DNA of 64,000 nucleotides from Chlorops oryzae (GCA_020466095.1 CM035806.1:385468-449467), one strand, 5' to 3'; counted from the first letter of the stretch, positions 23,662-36,974 are shown. Notes: generated by a model from the sequence alone, not told the origin. Numbers and translations: made by a program.

Positions 23662-23877
23662 ATCCTAGATCGCGTTTGAATATATGAAATATATATATAT
23701 ATATTAATTTTCTGCTCCTCAAAACTAAAAAAAATTTTCTTCTCAATTTCGCTTACTTCTGCTCTGACAGTCGAACTGATTTAGCGATGCTTAACGATAA
23801 TCGATATTGAAAATGAAAACATCGATTCTTTAACATCGATGATCGGTATATAAAAATATCGTACCATCGATGCTGCC

Positions 23878-24354
23878 CAGTGATGCCAGATTTTATCGAT
23901 AAAAAAACCATCATATATTGGAAAAAAAACCCACTTTTCCCCATTTTCAAAAACTAAAAACCCACGAAAAACCCCAGAATGATTTTTTGAAAATATGGGC
24001 GTACCGATTTCAAAATTGAACATTGGATTTAAACACAATATTTTAATATTTTAATAAAAGTATCAAGAAAATAACAAAAAATAAAAGTAACTTAAAATTG
24101 CAGTCTTATTCATGACTTAAAAAAAAACCAAGTTTCTTTACAACACTTAGGGAACACGCGACTAGATACAGCAAAAAGAGTCATGCATGGTACTGGAAGA
24201 GGGAAAACACGATTTGCATTCTCATAAGTAGTAAATATACCTTAAATGTAGTGCATAAATTTCGATAAAAAATTACCCATACTTTTCCCCATGTCACGAT
24301 ATTTGAGTGAAAAAACCCACAATATGGGGAAAAACCCACAATCTGGCATCACTG
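23878..24354. mobile_element. hAT-type MITE, CAGTGATGCCAGATT ends
   Basis: The inverted ends CAGTGATGCCAGATT and AATCTGGCATCACTG bound 477 bp and are flanked by an exact 8-bp duplication, ATGCTGCC (23870-23877 and 24355-24362). The interior is rich in AAAACCCAC words near both ends, resembling hAT subterminal motifs. No transposase. Confidence 0.88.
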
Positions 24355-24362
24355 ATGCTGCC

Positions 24363-25286
24363 TCGAAAATAATCTAGTTGTTCGGTAAAAGGTAAAAGTT
24401 TCGAAAACTCGTTTGATTGTATGAGAAAGAAACAGAAGAATTTCTTTATTTTGCTGATTGCCCGCATGTCTTATTTTATCAACTTTATTCTTGCTACATG
24501 TTTTGACATGACGAAAAGGGAAAGGAGTTGAGTGCAATCAGTGACTATTTAAATTTAATTTTCTATCTCGGAGGTCACACGTATGAAAACATGTTTTGAA
24601 ACAATTTGTAAGTAGAAAAAGACGGGCGTAGTAAAGAAACGGTAGTTTGTTGAATGGTCCGAAACAATCTTTGTTTCTCTTTCTTTCTCATGTATTCAAA
24701 TGGGATGTTTTTTTTCGAAACATCTTTCTTAAGTGTGACCGCCGAGTACATATTTTGAGATTTTATTTTGGTAGTTGAATTTTCTATGAGGTACGGCAGC
24801 TTCATTTGATGGTGCAGCTGAAAATCAATCGACGTTCACGATAATCGATTTGTGCAATGTGCTAGAAATAAAATCCCATATTCACTCAATTGAATGTACA
24901 TATTGGATACTAAATCTGACTACCGATTCTAAGTAAATCTATGTAGCTACTTAGAATTTCGTAGTAAAAAAAATTTTTTAAATGAACTTTTCAAAGAAAT
25001 GAATTTCGATATAAGCATTTTTCGCTTATTAGAACGAATTAGTGAGCACTCTTAATGGTGCTTATATGCGGTTAAAACTGTGAAGAAATCGATAATGCTA
25101 AAATTTATAAAGTATCGATACAATGAATTGTGCCATCGATAGCTTTCCAGCTCTAGGTTCTAGTATAAACAAAAATTCGATCAATTTGCAAGATTTTATT
25201 CTGTGAATATCGCTCCAATCATAAAAATTACGAAAATTTCGCTTAGAGCGGTTTCGGTACAAAAGAGGCGCCGAAAACGTGGAAAA
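24363..25286. other. Intergenic, upstream of the Myb/SANT gene
   Basis: No gene is seen. Several ATCGAT words (24825, 25085, 25112, 25135) lie within 450 bp of the start codon and could be DREF-like (TATCGATA) promoter motifs. This is inference only. Confidence 0.35.
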
Positions 25287-27747
25287 ATGAAACTGGAAGC
25301 CGTCAATGGCAATACTTTGAAATTGCTTTCAATGACGATTAAAACGGACCAACAAAAACAGATTGAATCACATCAATCGCTACAGGAACAACGCGTGAAG
25401 GTGGAGTCGAGTGAGGAAATGCTTGTGGATGATGACAAGGATACGGAGGAAGAGCGCCAAAATTCAGAATTCACAGAGGACAAAGAATTGAATGGCGGCA
25501 AAAAGAAGGGCGTGCGAAAGAAGCGCTCGCTAAATTGGGAAGAAGCCGAAAGAGTATGAACACAAACTTTCTTACATTTTTAATGCGAACAACAATGCAC
25601 TTCCTTTCAATGGTTTGCTATGGACCGTTTGGAAATTCTACTCAAATTTAAAGACAAGATGAACGAAAGGCGCTCGATTGAGTCTCCTGATAGGAATTTA
25701 TATGAACGGCTTCAAACATGCAAGAATTTCTTCAAAATTGAATCGAAGGAATTTTGTCTTTTTAACAAAAAATATTCATATTGTTATATACCTCGATTTA
25801 GAAGTATATTTTTAAGTTATATAGTTTTAAAATTTAGAATAAATTTTGAAAGATACTAAGGCCCGATATTACAGTGCATACTTAAGTTAAGGAAGCTTGA
25901 AGACTTAAGAACACCTTAAGTGTCAAGCGGCTTAACAGTCAATTTTTATCCAAAACTCACGAAAATTATTTTCGGGAGGCAACATTTCAAAAAGCCTATA
26001 TATTTTGTTTATACTTTTTTAAAATTCGTAAAATTAGTGAAATTCCTTCATTAAATTAAATTGAAAACTTATTTAAGGAGCACTTAAAATTTGTACTGTT
26101 AAAATGCTTTACAGACTTAAGCTTTACTTAAGTGCTAAGGAGACCTTAAGTATGCACTGTAATATCGGGCCTAACTGTATCCTGGACATCAATCGAGCAT
26201 TATTCATCCACTTGTTGTTTGACAATTTCAAAGCAATAATTATCCTTTATATGTTAGTAGTGTTGTGGACTGTTTACATAAGTGTAGCAAGCGCCACTGG
26301 ACTATGTAGAAATGATTTTAAATATTCACGTAATTGGGTTAAGAAATAGATTATATTTCCATTAGCAAACTATTGAAGTGAACCAAACCAAATGCACAAT
26401 TGGCAAAACGCTAAGTTTAAAGTTTTCTTTAAAACATCCATTGCATTTTTATATAGAATTTTTTTTTTTTAATTTAAAGAGAGAAAATTTTTAATTAATA
26501 TATTTCTCACTTTTACAGAGTTTACTTTTAGAAATTATCAAACCAAAAGTGGAGTATGTAGAAAATCGTAGTGTAGAAGCAAAGAATATAAAATCAAAGC
26601 GATTAGCTTGGATGCAGATAACTAAACAGTAAGTACGAACTTACGTTTCACATGAAATTTTTGATAATTTAGCTGCATTATTTTTAAATGAAAATTCAGA
26701 TTTAATTTGCTGAACTTTCGTCATCGGTCGCTGGAACAAATCCAAGTGCAATGGCGAAGTATGAAGAACTCTGCCAAACGTGACTTTCAACAAAAACGTG
26801 ACAAAAATGAACCTCATGAACCATTAGAAGGCATAGACATGATTGAATTTATGGAGGAACTGCAAAAGGATCCTCCAGTAAATGGACGAGGACGTGGAAC
26901 GATTAAGAAAGAGCTGCATGACTCGGAAGAAGAAGACACGCCACTAGCTGCACTGCCAGCGTCAACAAATACCAGCGACGATACCTTACAATCCGCAACA
27001 CTTGCACTGCCCTCACCGCCAAACTCAGCGGCAGAATCTCAGAGCGATAGTCAAAACACACCGACGCGCACTCGCAAAAAGCCTGGTCCGCAGTCCACCG
27101 GCTTAAATTTATCCGCATCGAAACAACAGCCTACAACAATAGGTGAAGTGATGAACGGGAAAATTCGGAAACAACGAAATCAGGTGAAATTTCAAATTTC
27201 GAAGGACAAAAAAAACAAAAACTACATTTCAATAAAGATCTTATACAACTTTTCTCATTTATTTTCATTTCTCCTTGCAGTCCATGAGTGTCGATACAAC
27301 GCATGCTCTGAGCAACGATATAAATATGCTTCCAAACACGAATCCTACAACAACACAGTTCAATTCGTCCAACATAATGCAAACACTTGTTACGGACGAC
27401 AAATATCGAAGGCAACTCTTTGATCTGGTGAAACGTGCACGTCTTGCTGAAATGGACTACGCAAGAAGAGAGCACGAGCAACGTTTGCGTCATCAGGAAT
27501 TGAAATGGAATCTTTGTCGCCAGCAAGAAGAACTGAAATTGCGATTGCTTCGTGAGGTTGGCATCACAATGACGTTGCTTTTTATTAATCAATTAGTTTT
27601 ATGGTATAATATTTTCCCCCAAAATGCTTACAGGAACACGAAATCCGAATGCGCCAATATCATGACGAACATGAGGCGCGTTTATCCGCCTTCTCTCTTC
27701 CAATGAAACAAATGCTCTCCAAATCTGAAGATAAGCCCTCGAACTAA
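25287..27747 (+). CDS. Myb/SANT-like DNA-binding domain protein (Myb_DNA-bind_5 type)
   Basis: Five exons, 25287-25553, 26519-26628, 26700-27183, 27281-27556 and 27634-27747, all GT-AG with matching phases, give 416 aa. The ATG at 25287 is the first in frame. An acidic and basic leader (residues 1-85) precedes a Myb/SANT-like trihelix (about 83-155): LNWEEAERVSLLLEIIKPKV, KSKRLAWMQITKQFN and LEQIQVQWRSMKNSAKRDF carry the three spaced tryptophans. A Ser/Pro/Thr-rich linker has the basic TRTRKKPGPQ. The C-terminal third (about 300-400) is a charged, probably coiled-coil helix (REHEQRLRHQELKWNLCRQQ). Such proteins are usually sequence-specific DNA binders, sometimes related to transposon-derived regulators. 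The orthologue is not recognised. Intron 1 carries a Harbinger-type MITE. The last intron begins GTTGGC, a weak donor. Confidence 0.8.
25860..26171. mobile_element. Harbinger-type MITE in intron 1 of the Myb/SANT gene
   Basis: The ends GGCCCGATATTACAGTGCAT and inverse are flanked by TAA on both sides (25857-25859 and 26172-26174). The 312-bp body is rich in CTTAAG words. A sister copy in inverted orientation is at 28688-28978. Confidence 0.88.
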
Positions 27748-28687
27748 GTATATATATTTCGAATAGTTGAAAACAAAGCTTCCATTTTGGCGTAATATGA
27801 AAGCACTTATCCAGTGAGATTATCTAAATTTTAAGTAACATAATGCCCAGTATTTAGCCCAGTATTTTAGATCAAAAACAAAAGCATCAGAATCGGGTCG
27901 TGTAAAATCTGTACAACTTATTTCTTATAGCCGATGTTTTTGTAGTCAATATTAATATTAATGATTATTAATGTATTTTGAATTAACACTAAAAAAAAAA
28001 ACCTCAAGCATACAAGAAGACATGTATACTAAACTCCTGTTGCCAAATCGTTGGGTGCTGCCAGTGGTGAATATTTAGGTTCTGGTTGCACTCACGATTT
28101 TAGTGGATTTTTTTTTTTTTTTTTGTGGTTGTGTACTCCACTATTAAGTGCTTTTGCTACATATAAAAAAATGATAAGAATTCAAATGATTTTCAGTTTT
28201 ATAGGCAAGTGTGAGCTAACGAGAAAATTAGCTCTCATAGATTAAAGTACATAGTTAACTAGGGTTTGGTTGAGTTTCACTCTTAAGAATTAAATTAATT
28301 TGAGATTTTCAAACAAAAATTAAATCACAAGAAAGTGAATTGGAAGATCATAAATTTCGAGGAGCTATCCTGCACTAACCCGTGTCGGGTATACACTGTT
28401 TCGAATAGCTCCTCGTTTGTATTACTCATTTCTTCCAATGGTTCTTTTGAAGATTGCTTGAAATTTTTGAATGTTTCATAATCGTTTATCAAATTTAAAA
28501 ATACGTTTATTTTATAATCAGAACGTTCTTCGCTCTAGGATTAAGTAATCTACTGGGCGATCCTATCCCTATATGTATGTATATCCTCAAAACGTCTAAT
28601 ATATCGTATAAAATAAGCTACGTTTATTGAAAGGCATGAACAAACTTAGGGATTTCATATATGGGACAAATGGGAGCACAGGACTAA
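27748..28687. other. 3' flank of the Myb/SANT gene and intergenic DNA
   Basis: No gene. Contains poly-A and poly-T runs (27990, 28110). Confidence 0.4.
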
Positions 28688-28978
28688 GGCCCGATATTAC
28701 AGTGCATACTTAAGGTCTCCTTAGCTACTTAAGTAAAGCTTAAGTCTGTAAAGCATTTTAACAGTACAAATTTTAAGTGCTCCTTAAATAAGTTTTCAAT
28801 TTAATTTAATCAATGAAATTTCACTAATTTTACGAATTTTAAAAAAGTATAAACAAAATATATAGGCTTTTTGAAATGTTGCCTCCCGAAAACAATTTTC
28901 GTGAGTTTTGGATAAAAATTAAGGTGTTCTTAAGTCTTCAAGCTTCCTTAACTTAAGTATGCACTGTAATATCGGGCC
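28688..28978. mobile_element. Harbinger-type MITE, second copy
   Basis: Inverted copy of 25860-26171 with the same GGCCCGATATTACAG ends. The left flank is TAA and the right flank TTA, so the target duplication is not exact. Confidence 0.85.
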
Positions 28979-29714
28979 TTAGTAGTTTACATTTTGAGTT
29001 CAGATTGTGAATATGTGTATGAACATATATATATATGTATATACATATACACATATATATATATTTATATATAATATATATATATTTATAAATATTAAAT
29101 GATATATTGAAAAAAACAAATTTTTATAAAAGTATTTCATACGCATGTTGACTCGTAATCCGTTCTCAACAATATATATTTTGATACATGAAATCATGTG
29201 CATTTATGTTAATAAATTAGGCTATTTTTAAGAACAAACATTTCTTTCATTCTCAAAATTTGTGTTATCAGTTATTTTGCATATTGATTCGATTGAACTT
29301 ACAATTCGAATAAATCAAAAGTAGTTTTTAGAAGACTTCGTTTCATTCAAGCATTTCGGGGGCATTTCGTCCTCTTAATTCTATACCTCGCGTTAACAGA
29401 TTTTATTAAATTTGTGCGGTTCTTGTTTTGTGAAACTTCAGCTCAAAAATTGTATTACCTAATATTCGTTTTCTTTGTTTTATTCATTTACAGTTAAAAA
29501 AAAAAAAATCAGTAATTATCTGGATGTTCTATTTAAAAATCGAAGCACTTAGCGCTTTTATTGATACCATTCCAAACATAATGAAGAAGCTCATATTATA
29601 TTTGCTGGCACAGAAGGTGAAGTGTAAATGATGGAAATACGAAATTTCCCTATATTGTTTTACAGATAGAGAGGACTCGCAGGTACGAATGTGTTGAAAT
29701 TAATTAATAATTTA
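28979..29714. other. AT-rich intergenic, nothing recognised
   Basis: Long TATA/ATAT low-complexity tract at 29020-29100. No coding or RNA gene is recognised. Confidence 0.4.
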
Positions 29715-30134
29715 GGTTGAAAACACACCAAAGCCAGCAAAACGTTGTTTCATGTCGAATTCATTCATTCATTGAAAGTATATTGCTTCTTATCTAGCAA
29801 CACACACCGAGTACGACACAACATTTTGTTGGTCAACGCATTTGTTCGAACGCCGTTGATACATGGCACTCCATACAGCCAACCCACACCGAACTCGACA
29901 AAACGTTGTGCATGCTCGGCGGCGTCGATAATCTCATGTAAGCTTACGGCGCAACGCACACTGAAAACGACACGAGCAAAACAGAAGCTTCGACAAAAAA
30001 GCATGCAGAAAGCTGTTGGCTTGGATTTTGCTTGAGTTCGACAAATTTGTTAGCGTTGGTGTGGGTTATCGCGAAAAGCGTTTTTTGGCTGTACGTCAAA
30101 AAAACGTTTTGTTGGCTTTGGTGTGTTTTCACCC
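29715..30134. mobile_element. TTA-flanked MITE, GAAAACACACCAAAGCCA ends
   Basis: The left end GGTTGAAAACACACCAAAGC and the right end, inverse of GGGTGAAAACACACCAAAGC, are flanked by TTA (29712-29714 and 30135-30137). The length is 420 bp and the interior repeats ACGACAC and AACGTTTTGT words. Harbinger-like by target size. Confidence 0.8.
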
Positions 30135-30428
30135 TTAAGGTCTCAATGAATCCCCAATGAGTATTCACGAATCAGAAGAACAAAACAAAAAAAAAAAAAA
30201 TAGTTCTTATATCATCTAACATACATGGAAGCTTCCCCCTTCATTGCTGGTATGCAACATATTACAAAAAGTTCTTATTATTTTTTGACAAAACAAAATT
30301 CACACAAATTATTCCAAAATAGTTTTTAAAAACAACTGTGGGAATACATCGAGAAACTCTCGACCACCATTGAAGTGTCATCGGTGATTAGAAGTGATTT
30401 ATTGAGGTATTAAGTCTTTACTCTTAAC

Positions 30429-30666
30429 CAGGGATGCCCGCGGAGCAAGCTTCGGAGCATTGAGAGCAAATGCTTGTGTACATACACAAAAGGGAACAAG
30501 CAAGCTGAGAAATCGAAACCTGTTTAGTCTGGCATCAGGCAGCGGTACGAGCAAGACCTATGTCGGATAAAGCAAAAAGAGAGAACTGAAAACGGCGAAA
30601 AACGTTCTTCAGTGCAATGCGCACACACACTATCGCAAGCTTTCAATGTAGTGGTGGGCATCCCTG
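30429..30666. mobile_element. hAT-type MITE, CAGGGATGCCC family, copy 1
   Basis: The ends CAGGGATGCCC and GGGCATCCCTG are flanked by the exact 8-bp duplication CTCTTAAC (30421-30428 and 30667-30674). Copy 2 at 41907-42143 is nearly identical, pointing to recent activity. Confidence 0.92.
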
Positions 30667-31078
30667 CTCTTAACTATTTAATTGCATGATAAAGAGTGTC
30701 CTATAAAACATGCTTGGACGCAGTGAAGCCAAAATATGACGTCAATTTACAATGTACGGGGTCAGTGTTGTGGAAGATTGGGCTCCGATTTCTAATAAGG
30801 GAGCAGCAATTCAATTTAACGTGTGTACAATATACACACGAGCTTTTTCCGTTGCAATGTTTGAATTTTTAACCATACCATCGTATACAGCGTTTCCTTT
30901 TCATCTGAACTCTGTTGAATTCCGTTCATATTGTGTAACACGTTCGATTCGGCACAGTGACGTTTGCACTCTTTGCTTTGACCGTCACATGGCGATATAG
31001 CGAGCAAAATTTTTTCTATATTTCAATGTTGAAGCAGAACGCGGCATCGATTTCTGGGCTTTCCCCCCGATTCCTTAA

Positions 31079-31815
31079 GGGGGTCTTCTCATTGAAAACC
31101 CGTTTTTTGGACCCTTTTTAAAAAAATTCTTATTTGAAAACGCAAAGAATAATTGAAAACTTTTTTTATTTATTGTATTACAAAAGGTTCAAAGTAAATA
31201 AAAAAATTTTTTTTCCCTCGATACGTGGGCTGTTCAAAAAGTAATGAGACTTCAAAGTTGGTGGTGAAAAAAAAAGGTGTCGTCACGGCGGCCACGATTC
31301 CGGGTCTCCGGAGCGTCCGAAATGGAAAAAAAAACGGCGTTATAATCAGTATAGATGTAATTCTCGGGTGAACCTCAAGCTTAATTTTGTGATTTTTTTT
31401 GGACAAAATGGCGGCCATTCAAAAAAAATTTTCAATTTCGGGCTTTTTTTTGTAGTTAAGTGTAAAAAAAAAAATAGTAAAAAAATTTTTAAAATTATGG
31501 TCGAGGTTCACCCGAGAATGGTGACAATTGTGCGTCGATTCCACTTTGTTTCATGAAAATCGGTTCAGTTGAACTGGAGATATATCATGGCCGCCAGTTC
31601 GAAAAACGTGGTTTCGAGATAAACGCGTTTAAAGTTTGAAGCAACGCAAAAATTACTCGTTTTAGCGCAGATCTTGCACGACAAAGAAGGCTATATCCTC
31701 TAAACTATTTCGAATTTCAAAAAATCCTTTTAGGGGCATATTCACAACTACCCAAGCTATAAATAGATGCAAAAAAAAAAAAGTCGAAAAAAAGTTGCTC
31801 AATGAGAAGACCCCC
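31079..31815. mobile_element. TTAA-target non-autonomous element (piggyBac-type), GGGGGTCTTCTCATTG ends
   Basis: The perfectly inverted ends GGGGGTCTTCTCATTG / CAATGAGAAGACCCCC are flanked by TTAA (31075-31078 and 31816-31819). The length is 737 bp. An inner inverted pair (GGTTCACCCGAGAA at about 31502 and TTCTCGGGTGAACC at about 31362) could form a second stem. No open frame of note. Confidence 0.85.
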
Positions 31816-31819
31816 TTAA

Positions 31820-32315
31820 CATACCAAAATGAAATCAGCTACATATTTGAGGTAAGGCTCTTTAGCACTTCGTTTGATGATGTGTGGACCATAGCTATGA
31901 AATAATGATTACCAATCGTAATCATTAGTAATTGATTACTTTCATTCAAAAGTTAATAATTGACTAGGTACGATTCTTTTCTCTTTGACCCAATAATACA
32001 ATGTTTTCGATAAAAAATAATCAAATTGTAGTCACGCTTAAAAAGTTCTGTTATAGAAGGATGAAAGATGGAGTGCTGATCACGAATCCGGGGTCAGATT
32101 TTCTTCATCACCCACAGTTTTCGCCCCAGCGCCCCCCAAAACCACCAAAAAGGATTAATTTTCTAGAGCCATAAAATAAAAAATTAAATATCTCAACTTA
32201 AATTTGTTGGTGTCCTGAAGAAGAATTTAAAGTCGAAATTAAGCTACGACCCTTAATAATTCCCTCGCTCCAACGCCCCGCCGCATCCCTTATCAAACCG
32301 CCCTAACGTATACGC
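31820..32315. other. Intergenic, nothing recognised
   Basis: No gene or repeat end is identified. Confidence 0.35.
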
Positions 32316-32530
32316 CATATATTACTATATATGTCACTCTCATAGCTATTGCGCGGGACGATTCGCGCCAGTTAGAAAGAGATGTTACTCGGCAGGCAAA
32401 AAAAGAGCGAGAGAGAAATACTTTTGGTGAGTACCTAAGTGCAAAATGCTCATTTTGGTGGGTACCCAAGACCGTGTTGAAAAGAGCCAAAATAGAAACG
32501 GCTCCTGAGTGACATATATAGTTATATATG
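32316..32530. mobile_element. hAT-type MITE, CATATATTACTATATATGTC family, solo copy
   Basis: The ends CATATATTACTATATATGTC and the inverse-like GACATATATAGTTATATATG are flanked by GTATACGC on both sides (32308-32315 and 32531-32538). Two more copies lie head-to-tail at 42948-43415. Confidence 0.88.
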
Positions 32531-32768
32531 GTATACGCTATATGTACGTGTGCGACAGCTGCGTCGGCAGAATTCGGTCTCTCAAGCACGCACATGTGAT
32601 AGGAAAATCGAAATTTTGCCGACACTGCTTTTGACATTTAAACATATTTTCCGAGATATTTCAATTAAATTTGGAATTAGAGCTTTTATTTAAGGATTAA
32701 AAAATTTATAGCGGGTATTGTATTGTCAGGTCATCCTGACAATAGCACCCTTAATTGTTTTAAATTTA

Positions 32769-33347
32769 AGGCTGGTCTCCAGTTCCCCAAGGAATGAAAA
32801 ACTCCATATAAAAAAAAGCCAAAGAAATGCTTAAGAAATATTTCTTCAAGAAATTTTCTGCATGCAGTCCCCAGTTCGGCAAAAAAGTAGTTCATATTTT
32901 AATACGTTTTTTGACATAAAATGTGCACGGTAACCCAGGCTATCAGCAGAAATAATTGCAAATGAATTGTTTCTTGGAGAAATTTTGACAAGTGAGGTAG
33001 GCCAGTTGTGATTGTATAGAAATAGTGCATCCATTTTTCGGGTTTTTTCAAAAAACATGGAGAAAAACCCCAAAAAAACCAAAAACGCTTAATAAATTTC
33101 TCAAACGAGATTAAACGCGAATTAATATCGCTTGTTAAAGAGAGTAGAAGAATTTGCGCGCTTTTTATTCTGAACGTTTATAATCGCGCCTTTTTAATTT
33201 CTATGTTTCGTTTCACTTTTTTGACACACGTGACATATGACAGATTGCCTCTGTTGCACTAAAAAGTTCTGTAGTACTACCTTTTTTCCTCGGAGAAAAA
33301 AATAGAAAATTTCTGCTGACATTCCTTACCGAACTGGAGACCAGCCT
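32769..33347. mobile_element. TTA-flanked MITE, AGGCTGGTCTCCAGTTC ends
   Basis: The inverted ends AGGCTGGTCTCCAGTTC / GAACTGGAGACCAGCCT are flanked by TTA (32766-32768 and 33348-33350). The 579-bp body has no coding frame. Harbinger-like by target. Confidence 0.83.
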
Positions 33348-33611
33348 TTATGTTGGAACTCTGTTCATTAAAACAGAAAACTTATGCCTGGTTTCCAATA
33401 GCGCAATTTCTTGCGGAAATTCAATACACACAAATGTATGAAACCGGTTATAATCAATTGATTTAAATTGAACGAGCAATTTGTCATTGAACTGTCAAAA
33501 CTTATCGGGTATGTGATTGTTTTCTCTTAGCCGGGGAAATGAGTTCCACTTTTTTTTTTTAATATTATTTCCAGTTGCTTATGTACAAAAAACGAATCGT
33601 TTCTTAATGTA

Positions 33612-34749
33612 GGGTAAGAGGTTGGGTTGTGACGCAGTCGGTAGTTTTAAACAGCTGATTGCAATATGACGGCTCTGTCATATGTTAATATTTTCTTTTA
33701 CCATGAGGCAGTTTTTGAACTACGATTGAAGTGAGTGGACTTATAGCTGGTATTGGACCCGGAGATTGTGTTAAATTTTGGCCAAAAAGGTGTTTTCATC
33801 TTTTTTTCAAAGTGCTGTGAAAATTAGTAAACTATCATGAAACGGTGAGTGGCATATAGAACTATAGCTGCAACTTCGGCCAAAAGCTATTACGTGGTAC
33901 ACCACACTTACTATTACGTGGTTCACCACAACACTCGGCTTATGGCGTGGTTCACCACAGTTGAACTTTTTCACCAAATCATGCCATAACGCGCCAAAAT
34001 TTGGCCGAAGTTGCAGCTATAGTTCTATATGGTGAGTGGAATGCATATTTATTTATTGTTTTCTTTAGTCTTTCATGTGAATTAGGGCATTATGCCGATA
34101 TGTTGTTGTAAAAATTTTTTTTCTTGTCATCCAAAAATGGTATCATGGTTGGGCTGCGACGCAGCAAGAGGTTGGATTGTGACGCACCTTTGTTTTGGCT
34201 TTTTTTTTTAGAATTTCAGTTATGTCAACCTCGAAGAAAGCGCCTTCAAACAAAGAAATGAACTATGATGGCATGCTTTGTGCCATAAAAGATCATTTAG
34301 TACATAAAAGGGGCACGCGACCGGCCCCTTGAGGATGATGCATGAAATTTTCATTTAACTTTAATTTTTTTCTATAAATTTTAATTTTTTGGTTTGACTT
34401 TGATTTTTTTTTTTTGTTGCATTTTTTCTTCTTTCTCTAATTACCGAATGCATTCAAAATAAATAAGAATTAATTTTTTTTGTAAAATATTTGGAGTTTT
34501 CTTTGTAATTCCCAACATTTGGAAGAATTAAAAAGGTGCGTCACAACGAAACCACTTTATTTTTTTTTTTTACAAAAAATCATATGCTCATAAAATTGGC
34601 CATAAAATGTTCCGTATTAATCAAATCACTATGCTTTCTTTGGATAAAAGTTGCGTATTTCTATAAGCTTTCCAACGGTTTTTTCTGATTTGACGAAAAT
34701 TTATAGGCCAAAAACAAAACATGCGTCACAACCCAATCCTCTCCCCTAC
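33612..34749. mobile_element. TA-flanked element with GGTTGGGTTGTGACGC ends
   Basis: The left end GGGTAAGAGGTTGGGTTGTG and the right end CACAACCCAATCCTCTCCCC are imperfectly inverted and flanked by TA. The word GGTTGG(A/G)(T/C)TG(T/C)GACGCA also recurs inside (34143 and 34175). A 37-codon frame at 34219-34332, preceded by a splice-acceptor-like T run, could be a remnant of a transposase N-terminus, but no family is recognised. It is split by the 179-bp MITE at 33853-34031. Confidence 0.65.
33853..34031. mobile_element. hAT-type MITE, 179 bp, CATATAGAACTATAGCTGC family, copy 1
   Basis: The ends CATATAGAACTATAGCTGC and the inverted GCAGCTATAGTTCTATATG extend inward through AACTTCGGCC. Exact 8-bp duplication GTGAGTGG on each side (33845-33852 and 34032-34039). 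Interior words TACGTGGT(A/T)(C)ACCAC repeat three times. Confidence 0.93.
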
Positions 34750-35581
34750 TATTATTAATAATAATAAATTGAAATTGATGTGATTTATTTACCTTTACCA
34801 AGATAGATGGATAATTTAAATGACCTCGACATTGCGCTTGAGAAATGAATTTTCTGAATTGAGTAATTAAAATTTTCCCTCAATCTTGGTAGAAAGAAAA
34901 TAATCCCATCAATTTGGGAGTGGAATTCATTTACCCGGGAAAGAGAAAAGAATCTCATACCCGTATATGAAAATTTCCGATGGAAAAAGTAACAAAGGCA
35001 TTTTTCAAGCTGCATGAATCCCTACAATATGTATGCGTATGTTGAATATTTGCACGATTTCTTGAACAGGCAGTCCTCCTCTATTGGAAACAAGATACTA
35101 ATCATGCCCCGTTATGCGACCGAAAGCGATAGCTCTATGAAAAACACTATTCATAGAAGAACAAAGAAAAAAAAAATGGCAATCTGTCTTTTCACTCAAC
35201 GTCTATTAGGAATGAGAGTAGCGAGCAATTCGCGAATCGCTTTGATATGTCTCAGGTTTTTGCACCTTTTTGAAGCTTGACACCTCAAATCAAGTTTTAT
35301 TTCACATTTCATGTTAAATATTGTACTTGCGTGCAGTGGCGTAGCGAGACAATTCGACGCCCGTGGAACAATGGGAACACATCGGAGGAAATGTCGCCGC
35401 GCCGCTCTAAATAAAAAGACCTTTATAAAAATAAAAATATGATTTGACGCCCGTGGCGGCTGGCCCATTCAACTCCCCTCACTACGCTACTGCTTGCGGG
35501 CACATCTTATTTGAAGTTATTTCATTTTGAGATCATTTCAAACAGAAATGCTGAAGCTTTCACACAGGCTGTCAAGGGGTA
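34750..35581. other. Intergenic, nothing recognised
   Basis: AT-rich without a recognised gene. Words ACGCCCGTGG occur twice (35358 and 35448), probably repeat debris. Confidence 0.35.
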
Positions 35582-36375
35582 CCCAGCAAGAAACTGCTAC
35601 CGAAACTCACTAACACATATGAGCAAATGTTGCAGTTACTAACACCAATGCATAATCTGTAAACACATATTTCTAGTGTTGAATTTTCGCGATAAGTAAC
35701 CAGTAAATTGTTTCCAGTCTCCTTAACTGGGATAAGCCAAAGTGATGCTAATGAATAAAAACATAATTAAAATAATATGTACATAGTAAGGAAATAAATC
35801 GCAGAAATACTTCAAAATACTACTTTGACGCAAGTATTCAATGATGTACCCATTGATTTACTCATTCCTGCTTGTCTCTGATGTTTATACATAACTTAGA
35901 TATGTCGCCATTTAATTATTTCAAAAGTTGCAAGCGGCGGAGCCAGATTCGAAGTATTGAAGGAATATTATGAAACTAATATGCTTTAAAAAACTATAAG
36001 TACTTATTTATATATAAAATAATTTTTAGAAATAACTTTTGTTGTTTAATTTCAAATAATCGAATGGTAAAGGGTGGGTTGCATGAAAAAAAATTTCCTT
36101 ATACTTTCTTTACTAATAACAGGGTATTAACTAGTTACAAGTACTGCGACATTTCAGATACATGCAATGTGCCAAAAAGAGGCGAACCTATGCCCAGATT
36201 GGCGCAATAGAAAAAGATAGTTGCTATATGTATGCAGTGTGCGCAACATCTTTTCAGCAACATTGCGGTATAAATCTCCTCTTGACCATAAGCATGTAAC
36301 GAAGAAAATACCGCAACATCTGGTACCCGTATCGGGTACGTAACTAGTTATATAACTGTTACGATTCTTGCTGGG
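35582..36375. mobile_element. TA-flanked non-autonomous element, CCCAGCAAGAA ends
   Basis: The ends CCCAGCAAGAA / TTCTTGCTGGG are flanked by TA (35580-35581 and 36376-36377). The length is 794 bp with no coding frame. The terminal CCCAG(C/T)A is shared with the 36977-37868 family. Confidence 0.78.
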
Positions 36376-36974
36376 TACATAAGTAACATTAGGCGTCGGA
36401 TGATGCGGTATTGTTGTGGATATATCTTACACGTTGCGATGGCGCTTGGTTAATAAATGTTGACTTTCAAAGAAATTCTTTAATTATTAAATATTTCTAA
36501 GGTAGAAGAAATCGAAATAAATTCATGTCAAATGTGAACTTAGAATCACAGTGCTTGATATTTTCGAGCGATTAAATTTTGAAACAAAAATTGTGTTATC
36601 TATCGAAGTGATTGTTTGAGATCAAATATCCGTTATGGTATGGAAGTTTGAAACTTATTTCAATTGAAAAATTCCCATTAACTTCCACAGTGTCGAGCAG
36701 CAGTAAAAGCTTTCGAAATGATTGAACATGATTGCTTGCATTTCCACAGAAGCCCGCCCACAAACTTGTTTCAGTTAAACATTGCCACCGACATTGCATT
36801 CTATGGAATAAATTATAATTCTAAATTACTCATTTGTTTTTGCCCAATAATTGAGCGAAATCGGATTTTTCATATCTTTTCATATCTGTTTAAGGGCCTT
36901 GATTGACTATATTGAAAGGTTTTGGTTAAAATCTTTGTTTGTTTTCCATAAAATACAATCTCGCTTAGATTCAA
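36376..36974. other. Spacer between two TA-flanked elements
   Basis: Nothing recognised. Confidence 0.35.

Noticed and set aside
33612..34749. Autonomous transposase in the GGTTGGGTTGTG element
   Set aside because: Only a 37-codon frame is present and no catalytic motif could be found.
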